From positions 1 through 30,007 of the IMG/VR virus record IMGVR_UViG_3300039106_000669: 30,007 nt of DNA; one strand, 5' to 3'. The notes under the pieces are model-generated. The model worked only from the letters and a program-made list of their open reading frames with translations, did no database searches and was not told the DNA's origin. The translations under genes were made by a program, and so were the position numbers. This document shows positions 14,300 through 23,698 of the stretch, piece by piece. Within the stretch, counting starts at the first letter, position 1. The number at the start of each line of letters is the position of its first letter. This stretch comes from a virus.

Positions 14300-17200
14300 T
14301 ATAATCTCCCTACCACGATTTCAATTGAGCCCACTTGATCACTATCATAATCAACTAATGCTTTACCAATTACTGTTCCAATTTGTGGGGTGCCTGCATA
14401 GGTTGCAACACCAGGAATGCTACTAGTTACTAACATATCACCTTTTCTAATCTTACCCACCACATTACAGGGCACACGCCCAGTTAGTGCCACTGGCAAT
14501 CCAGTTGCATCTGAGTTCATCAGGTACGCTGGATTGGTAGATATTACACCAGCGACACGATTGTCTGTCAATTGGTTAGACGTGGTAATCTCAAACTGTC
14601 CACCAAAAATCACAACAGTGCCTGGTGGGTACGGACTGTCAGATGCATAAATTTCTGCCAAGTCGGCATATTTTGCTGAACTTGCGATACCCAAGAAGTT
14701 GGTTGCTGTTAGGTTACCACCTGAGTCTCGTAATGCCAAAGTGTTAGCAGTGGCACTAGTGCTAGCGTTGGTTAAACCAGTACTCACGTCCACCCAACTG
14801 TAACCAGTGCCGTCATAAATGTACTTGTACATGGTATCAGTGGTACTGTTATACCACTCATCACCCTGTTGCGGACTACTTGGTGCTGATGTACCAGTGT
14901 AATTGGTAATCAGTGCCTTAGATCCCCTAGTACTAGTGCCACTTACTGTGACATTGACGAATGCGGCAGTACCAGTAAATGTGGGACCAGCTTTGGGTGC
15001 ATAGGTTGCTGATACTGAATTACTCAATGCTGAAATTAAATTACTCAAGGCATTGTCAGCTGATGTTCGGTTGGCAATTTCTAATGATAGTGCCTGACTT
15101 ACTACTGACACTGCATTACTGACAGTGTTAATACCTGCAATGCGAGCAGCCGTTTCTACTGACAGTGCCTGGCTGACTACTGAAATAGCATTGCTTAATG
15201 AGTCAAATTTGGCCAGCACACTAACGCCGTTGATTGTTGCTTCAGTAGTTGCTACAAGGTTGCTGGCTTTAAATGTACCAAACGTAGCGGAACTAAAATC
15301 TCCACCTGCACTTTCTGCGCCCGTCACATACCAGTGCAATTCTTTAGTTGAGTTGTCTAATACCAACGCGGCGTTCTGATCTGCGCCACTGCCGTAGTAG
15401 TGGAATCGAACACCCACGTCTTTACCATCATCCACAGCCCAGGGCTGTGCAATGTTAGCCACGTTGGGCGAGTGCAATTCAATTAAGTTGTCTGAAGTGG
15501 CGTAGTTGTTACTGCCGATGACCACAGTATTACCAGACACGACCAAGTTACCAGAAATAGTAACGTTGCCACTCAATACTGCACCAACTTTAGGTGCATA
15601 GGTTGCTGATACTGAGTTGCTTAATGCGTTAACTGCTGAAATACGATCGTTAATTTCAACGCTCAGTCTGTTACTGACACCACTTACTAGGTTACTCAAC
15701 ACACTCAGTGTATTACTGACTGTATCGATACGAACGCTCAGTGCGTTATCAGCTGATGTTCGGTTGGCAATTTCTAATGATAGTGCATTGCTGACAACTG
15801 ATACTGCGTTACTGACAGTATCAATACGAACGCTTAGTGCGTTATCAGCTGATGTTCGGTTGGCAATTTCTAATGATAGTGCATTGCTGATAACTGATAC
15901 TGCGTTACTGACAGTATCAATACGAACGCTTAGTGCATTATCTGCACTCACACGGTTGGATATTTCAAGTGATACCGCATTACTGACTGTGTCAATACGC
16001 AAACTTAGCGCAGTATCTGCACTGATTCGGTTTGCTGTTTCAAGTGAAATTGCATTGCTTAATGCGTTGTCTGCACTTGTGCGGTTGGCAATTTCAAGTG
16101 AAATTGCATTGCTTAATGCGTTGTCAGCACTAATACGGTTGACCGTTTCTACCGACACTGCATTACTAACAGTGTTGACATCTGCCGCAGTAGCGCCAGA
16201 CACAAACGCCACACCATTGGCGTAGAACAAGTTGTTGGTGTATACTGCGGTGGCAAACACGTTGCCTGCTACACCAATACCACCGCCCACAATAATATCA
16301 CCAGTACTGGTGCTAGTAGCCGGTGTATTTCCATATGTTGTTAAATTTGCAAAAGTCCATGATACTGGGTAGTTGGATATATCTAACCAGAGATTACTAG
16401 TACCATCATTAATTCGATTGTATAGTGTGTTAGTGTTAATCTGGAACCATTGATCACCAGGACTTGACACATTAGGCGCAGTGTTGGATGCTGTGAATGT
16501 AAGACCGCTGCCACCACCACCTGTGCCCACTGCTGTACCGTTGGCAAAGTAGAATGCGCTGGCATAAATGTTGCCAGTGGAACCTATACCACCAGTCACT
16601 GTCAGTGTGCCAGTAGTAGTACTGGAACTGATGGTGTTGCCAGTAATTGAGGTATTACCAGAAATTACAGTATTGCCAGTAAATGTGGGGCTGGCCTTGG
16701 GTGCATAGGTAACAGACACTGCATTACTCAATGCATTGACTGCTGAGATACGATTGGCTATTTCAAGTGATACTGCATTGCTGACGGCGTCAATACGAAC
16801 GCTCAGTGCGTTATCTGCACTTGTGCGGTTGGCTATTTCAACTGATACAGCATTGCTGACAGTGTCAACACGCAAACTTAGTGCGTTATCTGCACTTGTG
16901 CGGTTGGCAATTTCTAAACTAACTGCATTACTGACGGTATCAATTGCGGCAAGTACGTTGGTACCTGCCACCGTTAACGTGCCACCAACACCAAAGTTAT
17001 TGGCTGTGTACCAGCCCAAATTGGCATGGATGTATCGCAAATAAGTGACTGGGCCTGTACCCACATCAATACCAGCACCATCAATGGTAGCACTAGTGCT
17101 AGCATTATTAGCAATTACAATGTTTTTGTCATTTATAGTTACAGTAGTACTATTGATAGTTTGAACGTTGCCATTGACTGTTAAGTTACCCGACAGTACG

Positions 17201-20200
17201 GTATCACCTGTAACGTTCAAGGTACCAATATTGGTAGTACCAGTTAGTGTAGCATTGGCCTTGGGTGCATAGGTAACAGACACTGCGTGGCTTAATGCGT
17301 TAACTGCTGAAATACGATTGGCTATTTCAAGTGATAGAGCCTGACTGATTACGCTGACTGCTTGACTGACGTTGTCAATGCGAACGCTCAGTGCATTATC
17401 AGCACTGGTTCTATTGGCAATTTCTGCACTCAGTGCATTACTAATTAATGATAATCCCTGGCTGATACCGTCAATACGCACACTGACCAGACTGATCAGA
17501 TTGCTCAGTGCATTATCAGCACTGACGCGGCTGGCTGTTTCTACACTTAGTGCTTGGCTTACGACAGAAACTGCCTGGCTGACTGCATCTATGCGAACGC
17601 TCAGTGCATTATCAGCACTTGTTCTATTTGCAATCTCAACTGACAAGGCTTGGCTAACCACGTTCACTGCTGAAATTCGATCGGCTATTTCTACACTCAG
17701 TCTATTACTGACGCCACTTACCAGATTGCTCAATGCACTCAGCGTATTACTGACTGTATCGATCCTCGCACTCAATGCATTGTCAGCACTAACACGGTTG
17801 ACTGTTTCTACACTCAGCGCCTGGCTGACAACTGATACTGCATTGCTGACTGTATCAATGCGAACGCTCAGTGCGTTATCTGCACTAATACGATTGACTG
17901 TTGCAACTGATACCGCATGGCTAACAACTGAAATGGCATTGCTGATAGTGTCAAACTTAGCTAGGACACTAACCCCGTTAATAGTTGCATCACCAGTTAA
18001 TACCAGATTGCCTGTTTTAAATGTACCATAGGTACCAGTAAATACGTTTCCGCCCTCGACACCTGACCCATACCATTCCAGGTAACTGGTGTCATTTGCA
18101 AATCCCAGGAAGGCATTGTTATCGGCACCTGACTTGTAATAATGGAATCTGACACCGATGTCTTTTCCATCATCAACTGCCCAGGGCTGTGCAATGTTAG
18201 CCACATTGGGTGAATGTAATTCAATAATGTTATCAGTAGTAGCATAGTTGTTGCTACCAATGATTGTGGTATTTCCGCTGACCACCAGGTTGGCGGCAAT
18301 GGTAACATTGCCACTAAACGTCGCACCGCTAAGGCGAGCATAGTTAACTGAAACGTTGTTGCTTAATGCGCTGATTAAATTGCTTAGTGCGCTGTCTGCG
18401 CTGATACGATTTGCCGTCTCAACTGATAGGGCTTGGCTAACAATGGATACTGCATTGCTGACTGTGTTAACTGCCGCAATGCGAGCAGCCGTTTCTACTG
18501 ACAGTGCCTGGCTAACAACCGACACTGCGTTACTTACAGTGTCAATACGAGCGTTGGCTGCTGATATGGCGTTACTGGTGACTGATACTGCACCACTAAT
18601 GCTGTCAATACGCAAACTTAGCGCAGTATCTGCACTGATTCGGTTTGCTGTTTCAACACTCAATGCCTGACTTACAATACTGACTGCATTACTAATAGTA
18701 TCGATGCGAACGCTCAGTGCGTTGTCAGCACTAATACGATTGACTGTTGCAACTGATACCGCATGGCTTACAATACTAACCGCATTACTTACAGTATCAA
18801 TACGAACACTCAGTGCATTATCAGCACTGATGCCGTTGGCAATTTCCACAGACAGCGCATTGCTGACCACATTGACTGCTGAAATTCGATTGGCTATTTC
18901 TACGCTTACCGCATTACTGACAGTGTTGACATCAGCAGCCGTAGCACCAGAAACAAATGCCACGCCGTTGGCATAGAATAGGTTGTCTGTGTATACTGCA
19001 TTGGCTCTTAGGTTACCAGATACACCAACACCGCCTGCTACTGTCAATGCACCAGTTGTCAGGTTACCGCTTGCAGTAGTATCAGTGATTGCCAAGTTCG
19101 ATGTTACTGTGACTTGTGGTGTTGTGGTTAGATCCAACCAGAACGAGCTGGTGCCATCATTGGCACGAACATACAGCGTGTTAGTGTCTGTGTTGAACCA
19201 CTCATCACCGCTGCTTGGGCTTGTGGGCGCAGTATTAGATGCAGTATATTTGAATGAGCTGCTAGTATAAGGCGTGCCGTTGGCCCAATAGTAACTGTCT
19301 GTGTAAACTGCGTTGGCTTGTAAGTTACCAGTTACACCAACGCCGCCTGTCACTAACAATGATCCAGTTGTTTTACTGGTGCTTGCTACGTTACTTGTGA
19401 TACTGACATTACCAGTAAATGTAGCACCAGACTTGGCAGCATAAGTTACTGATACTGAATTGCTTAGTGCTGAAATTAAATTACTCAGGGCGTTATCAGC
19501 ACTAGTACGGTTGGCGATCTCGACGCTCAACGCATTACTGACCACATTGACTGCGGAAATACGATTGGCAGTTTCTAGCGATAGTGCTTGACTGACAACA
19601 CTGACCGCATTACTGACTGTATCAATGCGAACACTCAATGCGTTGTCAGCACTTGTTCTATTTGCAATCTCAACTGACAAGGCTTGGCTAACCACGTTAA
19701 CCGCACTAATACGGTCCGCAATCTCAACACTCAATCGGTTGCTTACACCACTTACCAGATTGCTCAAAGCACTAAGTGAGTTGCTGACTGTGTCAATACG
19801 AACGCTTAATGCGTTGTCTGCTGATGTTCTATTTGCGATCTCAACTGATACAGCATTGCTGACCGTATCAATCGCGGCAAGCACATTGGTACCAGAAACT
19901 GTTAAAGTGCCACCTACACCAAAGTTATTGGCTGTGTACCAACCCAAGTTGGCATGGATGTATCGCAAGTAAGTGACTGGGCCCTGTCCCACATCGATAC
20001 CAGCACCATCAACAGTTGCACTAGTACTCGCGTTGTTTCCAATTACGATGTTCTTATCGTTAATTGTTACTATAGTACTGTTGATAGTCTCAACACTACC
20101 GTTAACTGTTAGGTTACCAGACAGAACTGTATCGCCAGTAACGTTCAGGGTACCAATGTTTGTTGTGCCAGTGAATGTGGCATTGGATTTGGGTGCGTAT

Positions 20201-23200
20201 GTTACTGATACACTGTTACTCAGTGCATTAACAGCTGAAACTCGATCAGCAATCTCCACGCTCAGGCGGTTGCTAACACCACTTACTAGATTGCTCAATA
20301 CACTCAGTGTATTACTAACAGTATCAATGCGAACGCTTAATGCATTGCCTGCACTGATGCGGTTGGCAATTTCAAGTGACAGCGCATTGCTGACTACAGA
20401 TACTGCATTACTGACTGTATCGATTCGAACACTCAGGGCGTTATCAGCACTTGTTCTATTTGAGATCTCAACTGATACTGCATTGCTGACTGTATCAATT
20501 GCGGCAAGCACATTGGCACTGCCCACAGTCAATGTACCAGTAACTGTCAATGGTCCAGTTACTGTTAGTGGGTTAGTACCAGAACGGCCAATATAATTGG
20601 TGGCGTTTGCGTTACCAAATACAATGTAACCCTGTGCGCCATCTTGTACACCAGTTACTCGGAATGTGTTTGCTGTGTTGATGTCGCCAATCCAGACGTC
20701 ATCACCCACTCGATAATTGGTACCGTTGCCGTTGTTTGTGGCAACGATTGTGTCAACAAGCAAGTTACCAGTAAAGACGGGCGCACTTAATTTAGCATAG
20801 TTTGCAGATACATAATTGCTTAGTGCAGAGTCAGCACTAATACGATTGGCTATCTCCACGCTCAATGCGTTGCTGACGGCAGCGGCGGCACCGCTGGCCA
20901 CATTGACTGCTGAAATTCGGTTGGCTATCTCTAGGCTCAATGCGTTGCTGACGGCAGAAATGGCATTGCTTAACGCATTATCAGCACTAATACGGTTGAC
21001 AGTTTCAATTGATAATGCGTGACTAACTACGCTAACTGCACTAATACGGTTGGCCGTCTCTAACGACAGGGCCTGACTTACAACTGATACCGCATTGCTG
21101 ACCGTATCAATCGCCGCGGCAACGTTTGCACCATTTACTGTTAATGTAGTAAATGCACCAGTGCTGGCTGTGGCGTTACCAATTGGGGTATTCTGAATGC
21201 CACCCTGTGCTGTAAATGCACCTTGGTATGTCAATGCACCAGTGCCACTGCGGCCCAGCGTCTGAGCGTTGGCATTGCCAAAAACAATATATCCGTTTGC
21301 ATTATTAAATTGGCCCATCACACGCATGGTATCAGCAACATTTATGTCACCGATCCAGGCATCGTCACCTACTTTAAAGTTTGTGCCGTTGCTGTTGTTG
21401 GTAGATGCAATAATATCACCAGTCAGTGTACCAGTGAATGTGGGATTGGATTTGGGTGCGTATGTGGCTGATACGTAATTGCTTAGTGCAGAGTCAGCAC
21501 TAATACGATTGGCAGTTTCAACTGAGATAGCATTACTAACAGAATCTATATTTACACTAAAAGGAGCGCCGTTGGCCCAATAGTAATTAGATGCCAGTAT
21601 GTTACCTAAAACGTTAACGTTACCGTTGGATTGTGTAATTGAAAGTGGCACAGCAGCCGCACCAGCGGCGTTCTGATAGAAGAAGCGCAGGGCATTGGTG
21701 TTGTCTACATCAATGTTCCAGGTGCTGTTGGCTTGCCCAGTAATACCCGAAATGTTTGGCCAAGCCAATACCAACTGGCCACCTTCAGATGTGGGCGAGG
21801 GTGCCGCAATAACCAAATTATTGTTAACTACTGCGGTAGTTTTGTTTACGTATGTGGCTGATACACTATTGCTTAGTGCATTGACTGCGCTGATGCGGTT
21901 GGCTATTTCAAGTGATACTGCCTGGCTGACTGTGTCAATACGAACACTCAGTGCATTGTCAGCACTTGTTCTGTTTACTATTTCAACAGATAGTGCTTGG
22001 CTGACAACTGACACGGCATTACTGACCACATTAACTGCTGAGATACGGTTAGCAGTCTCAACTGATAATGCTTGGCTGACAACTGATATGGAATTGCTTA
22101 ATGAATCTAGCTTTGCCAACACACTAACACCACTAATGGTGGCGTCACCAGTTAGGATCAGGTTACCAGTCTTAAATGTGCCGTAAGTACCGGTAAAGAC
22201 ATTACCACCTTCTGCACCTGAGCCATACCATTCTAGGTAACTGGTATCATTTGCAAATCCAAGAAATGCGTTGTTATCAGCACCTGATTTGTAATAATGG
22301 AATCTGACACCAATGTCTTTACCATCATCTACACTCCAAGGTTGTGCAATATTGGCAATGTTGGGCGTATGTAATTCAATAATATTATCAGTGGTGGCGT
22401 AATTGTTACTACCAATAATCGTAGTGTTGCCACTGACAACCAAATTGGCTGCAATAGTAACGTTACCACTGAATGTAGCACCACTTAGACGTGCGTAGTT
22501 GACAGAAATGTTATTGCTCAATGCACTAATCAGATTGCTTAGTGCATTATCAGCTGATGTTCGATTTGCTATCTCGACAGACAGTGCATTACTGACCACA
22601 TTGACAGCTGAAATACGGTTAGCAGTTTCTACACTCAATGCCTGACTGACGATTGAAACGGCATTACTGACTGTATCAATGCGAACGCTTAATGCGTTGT
22701 CTGCGGATACACGATTGACAGTTTCTACCGATAACGCCTGACTTACAATACTGACTGCATTGCTTGCGGTATCAATACGAACGCTCAGTGCATTATCAGC
22801 ACTGATGCGGTTGGATATTTCGTTACTTACTGCATTACTGACAGTGTCAATACGAACACTCAGTGCGTTATCAGCTGATGTTCTGTTTACTGTTTCTACC
22901 GATAACGCCTGACTTACAATACTGACTGCATTACTGACAGTGTCAATACGAACACTCAGTGCATTGTCAGCACTGGTTCTGTTGGTTATCTCGGCAGATA
23001 GTTGTTGGCTGGTTACTGATACATAATTGCTGATCGAATCAATACGCAAACTCAGTGCGTTGTCAGCAGATATGCGGTTTACAATTTCAATACTCAGTGT
23101 GTTACTGATAGCATCTGGACTAAATGCCACGCCGTTGGCATAATAGTAGTTGTCTGTATAGACTGCGTTGGCTCGCAAATTGCCAGCAATGCCAGCACCA

Positions 23201-23646
23201 CCAGCTACAGTTATAGCACCGGTAGTAGTATTACCACTGGCAGTAGTATCAGTTATTGTTAGATTGGGAAGTACAGTGACAAGTGGTGTTGTGGTTAGAT
23301 CTAACCAGAACGAACTGGTGCCATCGTTGGCACGAACATATAATGTGTTGGTATTGGTATTGTACCACTCGTCGCCATTGCTTGGGCTAGTGGGTGCTGT
23401 GTTGGAGGCGGTGTATTTGAATGCGCTACTGACGAATGGAGTACCATTAGCCCAGTAATAGTTGTCTGTATAAATGGCACCAGTATTAACATTTCCAGTT
23501 ATGCCCGCGCCGCCAGCGACTTTCAATGCACCCGTGCTGGTGCTAGTGCTACTGATATTGCTGGTGATATTTACGTTACCAGCAACGTTGGCATCAGCCG
23601 CAACTGAAATGCCATTCTTGACGACGAAATCTTTGTTAATTGCCAC
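14299..23646 (-). CDS. Giant repetitive tail fibre protein (3115 aa)
   Basis: A single intact 9.3-kb frame for a very long fibre. The start is GTG at 23646 with GGAGAG nine bases upstream; the N-terminus (INKDFVVKNG) matches that of the 801-aa fibre and is probably the attachment end. The body alternates coiled-coil-like tracts built from 14-, 11- and 7-residue units (EIANRTSADNAL, SVRIDTVSNAV, SVVSQAL) with inserted beta modules present in several copies. Hydrophobic spacing in the tracts suggests a trimeric coiled coil with mixed heptads and hendecads. The last roughly 130 residues (KYADLAEIYASD, GVISTNPAYLMNS, ALTGRVPCNVVGKI, GTVIGKAL, ending VVGRL) form a compact C-terminal domain common in phage fibres, possibly of the G2/IMC type. 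It is probably a long tail fibre, or a tape-like shaft of the distal fibre. Confidence 0.88.
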   Translation of the reverse strand: MAINKDFVVKNGISVAADANVAGNVNITSNISSTSTSTGALKVAGGAGITGNVNTGAIYTDNYYWANGTPFVSSAFKYTASNTAPTSPSNGDEWYNTNTNTLYVRANDGTSSFWLDLTTTPLVTVLPNLTITDTTASGNTTTGAITVAGGAGIAGNLRANAVYTDNYYYANGVAFSPDAISNTLSIEIVNRISADNALSLRIDSISNYVSVTSQQLSAEITNRTSADNALSVRIDTVSNAVSIVSQALSVETVNRTSADNALSVRIDTVSNAVSNEISNRISADNALSVRIDTASNAVSIVSQALSVETVNRVSADNALSVRIDTVSNAVSIVSQALSVETANRISAVNVVSNALSVEIANRTSADNALSNLISALSNNISVNYARLSGATFSGNVTIAANLVVSGNTTIIGSNNYATTDNIIELHTPNIANIAQPWSVDDGKDIGVRFHYYKSGADNNAFLGFANDTSYLEWYGSGAEGGNVFTGTYGTFKTGNLILTGDATISGVSVLAKLDSLSNSISVVSQALSVETANRISAVNVVSNAVSVVSQALSVEIVNRTSADNALSVRIDTVSQAVSLEIANRISAVNALSNSVSATYVNKTTAVVNNNLVIAAPSPTSEGGQLVLAWPNISGITGQANSTWNIDVDNTNALRFFYQNAAGAAAVPLSITQSNGNVNVLGNILASNYYWANGAPFSVNIDSVSNAISVETANRISADSALSNYVSATYAPKSNPTFTGTLTGDIIASTNNSNGTNFKVGDDAWIGDINVADTMRVMGQFNNANGYIVFGNANAQTLGRSGTGALTYQGAFTAQGGIQNTPIGNATASTGAFTTLTVNGANVAAAIDTVSNAVSVVSQALSLETANRISAVSVVSHALSIETVNRISADNALSNAISAVSNALSLEIANRISAVNVASGAAAAVSNALSVEIANRISADSALSNYVSANYAKLSAPVFTGNLLVDTIVATNNGNGTNYRVGDDVWIGDINTANTFRVTGVQDGAQGYIVFGNANATNYIGRSGTNPLTVTGPLTVTGTLTVGSANVLAAIDTVSNAVSVEISNRTSADNALSVRIDTVSNAVSVVSNALSLEIANRISAGNALSVRIDTVSNTLSVLSNLVSGVSNRLSVEIADRVSAVNALSNSVSVTYAPKSNATFTGTTNIGTLNVTGDTVLSGNLTVNGSVETINSTIVTINDKNIVIGNNASTSATVDGAGIDVGQGPVTYLRYIHANLGWYTANNFGVGGTLTVSGTNVLAAIDTVSNAVSVEIANRTSADNALSVRIDTVSNSLSALSNLVSGVSNRLSVEIADRISAVNVVSQALSVEIANRTSADNALSVRIDTVSNAVSVVSQALSLETANRISAVNVVSNALSVEIANRTSADNALSNLISALSNSVSVTYAAKSGATFTGNVSITSNVASTSKTTGSLLVTGGVGVTGNLQANAVYTDSYYWANGTPYTSSSFKYTASNTAPTSPSSGDEWFNTDTNTLYVRANDGTSSFWLDLTTTPQVTVTSNLAITDTTASGNLTTGALTVAGGVGVSGNLRANAVYTDNLFYANGVAFVSGATAADVNTVSNAVSVEIANRISAVNVVSNALSVEIANGISADNALSVRIDTVSNAVSIVSHAVSVATVNRISADNALSVRIDTISNAVSIVSQALSVETANRISADTALSLRIDSISGAVSVTSNAISAANARIDTVSNAVSVVSQALSVETAARIAAVNTVSNAVSIVSQALSVETANRISADSALSNLISALSNNVSVNYARLSGATFSGNVTIAANLVVSGNTTIIGSNNYATTDNIIELHSPNVANIAQPWAVDDGKDIGVRFHYYKSGADNNAFLGFANDTSYLEWYGSGVEGGNVFTGTYGTFKTGNLVLTGDATINGVSVLAKFDTISNAISVVSHAVSVATVNRISADNALSVRIDTVSNAVSVVSQALSVETVNRVSADNALSARIDTVSNTLSALSNLVSGVSNRLSVEIADRISAVNVVSQALSVEIANRTSADNALSVRIDAVSQAVSVVSQALSVETASRVSADNALSNLISLVSVRIDGISQGLSLISNALSAEIANRTSADNALSVRIDNVSQAVSVISQALSLEIANRISAVNALSHAVSVTYAPKANATLTGTTNIGTLNVTGDTVLSGNLTVNGNVQTINSTTVTINDKNIVIANNASTSATIDGAGIDVGTGPVTYLRYIHANLGWYTANNFGVGGTLTVAGTNVLAAIDTVSNAVSLEIANRTSADNALSLRVDTVSNAVSVEIANRTSADNALSVRIDAVSNAVSLEIANRISAVNALSNAVSVTYAPKASPTFTGNTVISGNTSITGNTISSSTTTGTLTVTGGIGSTGNIYASAFYFANGTAVGTGGGGSGLTFTASNTAPNVSSPGDQWFQINTNTLYNRINDGTSNLWLDISNYPVSWTFANLTTYGNTPATSTSTGDIIVGGGIGVAGNVFATAVYTNNLFYANGVAFVSGATAADVNTVSNAVSVETVNRISADNALSNAISLEIANRTSADNALSNAISLETANRISADTALSLRIDTVSNAVSLEISNRVSADNALSVRIDTVSNAVSVISNALSLEIANRTSADNALSVRIDTVSNAVSVVSNALSLEIANRTSADNALSVRIDTVSNTLSVLSNLVSGVSNRLSVEINDRISAVNALSNSVSATYAPKVGAVLSGNVTISGNLVVSGNTVVIGSNNYATSDNLIELHSPNVANIAQPWAVDDGKDVGVRFHYYGSGADQNAALVLDNSTKELHWYVTGAESAGGDFSSATFGTFKASNLVATTEATINGVSVLAKFDSLSNAISVVSQALSVETAARIAGINTVSNAVSVVSQALSLEIANRTSADNALSNLISALSNSVSATYAPKAGPTFTGTAAFVNVTVSGTSTRGSKALITNYTGTSAPSSPQQGDEWYNSTTDTMYKYIYDGTGYSWVDVSTGLTNASTSATANTLALRDSGGNLTATNFLGIASSAKYADLAEIYASDSPYPPGTVVIFGGQFEITTSNQLTDNRVAGVISTNPAYLMNSDATGLPVALTGRVPCNVVGKIRKGDMLVTSSIPGVATYAGTPQIGTVIGKALVDYDSDQVGSIEIVVGRL
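15205..15605 (-). repeat. Fibre module A, divergent copy 3
   Basis: Approximate limits. Keeps IELHSPNVANIAQPW and DDGKDVGVRFHYY, but the following strands are replaced (NAALVLDNSTKELHWYVTG, SAGGDFSSATFGTFK). It is the copy nearest the fibre C-terminus. Confidence 0.8.
16935..17240 (-). repeat. Fibre module B, copy 2
   Basis: Approximate limits. Almost identical to copy 1, with a few replacements (NVQTINST for SVETINST, VIANN for VIGNN, GTGPV for GQGPV). Confidence 0.85.
17955..18345 (-). repeat. Fibre module A, copy 2
   Basis: Approximate limits. Same module inside the giant fibre, differing from copy 1 at only a few residues (for example HSPNVAN for HTPNIAN). Confidence 0.85.
19120..19260 (-). 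repeat. Fibre module D, copy 2
   Basis: Approximate limits. Near-identical to copy 1 (GDEWFNTDTNTLYVRANDG). Confidence 0.8.
19865..20175 (-). repeat. Fibre module B, copy 1 (NDKNIVIGN / YIHANLGWYTANNFG)
   Basis: Approximate limits. About 100 residues with GTTNIGTLNVTGDTVLSGN, TINDKNIVIGNNAS, AGIDVGQGPVTYLRYIHAN and GWYTANNFGVGGTL. The second copy is at about 16935-17240. Confidence 0.85.
20575..20780 (-). repeat. Fibre module C, copy 2
   Basis: Approximate limits. NYRVGDDVWIGDIN, TFRVTG and GYIVFGNANATNYIGRSG, clearly related to copy 1 but with many substitutions, so an older duplication than module B. Confidence 0.8.
21225..21430 (-). repeat. Fibre module C, copy 1 (VGDDAWIGDIN / YIVFGNAN)
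   Basis: Approximate limits. A short beta module with NFKVGDDAWIGDIN, TMRVMG and GYIVFGNANAQTLGRSG; the second, more divergent copy is at about 20575-20780. Confidence 0.8.
22108..22505 (-). repeat. Fibre module A, copy 1 (IELH / DDGKDIGVRFHYY)
   Basis: Approximate limits. About 130 residues containing TTDNIIELH, DDGKDIGVRFHYY, SYLEWYGSG and GTFKTGNLILTGDATI. Near-identical to the copies at about 17955-18345 and 24735-25100, and more distant from the one at 15205-15605. Confidence 0.85.
23280..23430 (-). repeat. Fibre module D, copy 1 (GDEWYN / DGTSSFWLDL)
   Basis: Approximate limits. SNTAPTSPSNGDEWYN followed by TLYVRANDGTSSFWLDL. Related segments lie at about 19120-19260, 16375-16500 and 14790-14920, the last near the fibre C-terminus. 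Confidence 0.8.
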
Positions 23647-23698
23647 TTAGTTTCACTCTCCACTAAAGCGGACCCAATACTAATAATGAATAAAAGTA

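Noticed and set aside
15617-18031. Long + strand reading frames opposite the giant fibre (for example 15617-16225 and 17372-18031), rich in Leu, Ser, Thr and Ala
   Set aside because: They are the reverse-strand readout of the coiled-coil repeat codons, have no ribosome sites, and mirror the repeat period of the fibre gene. They are shadows, not genes.
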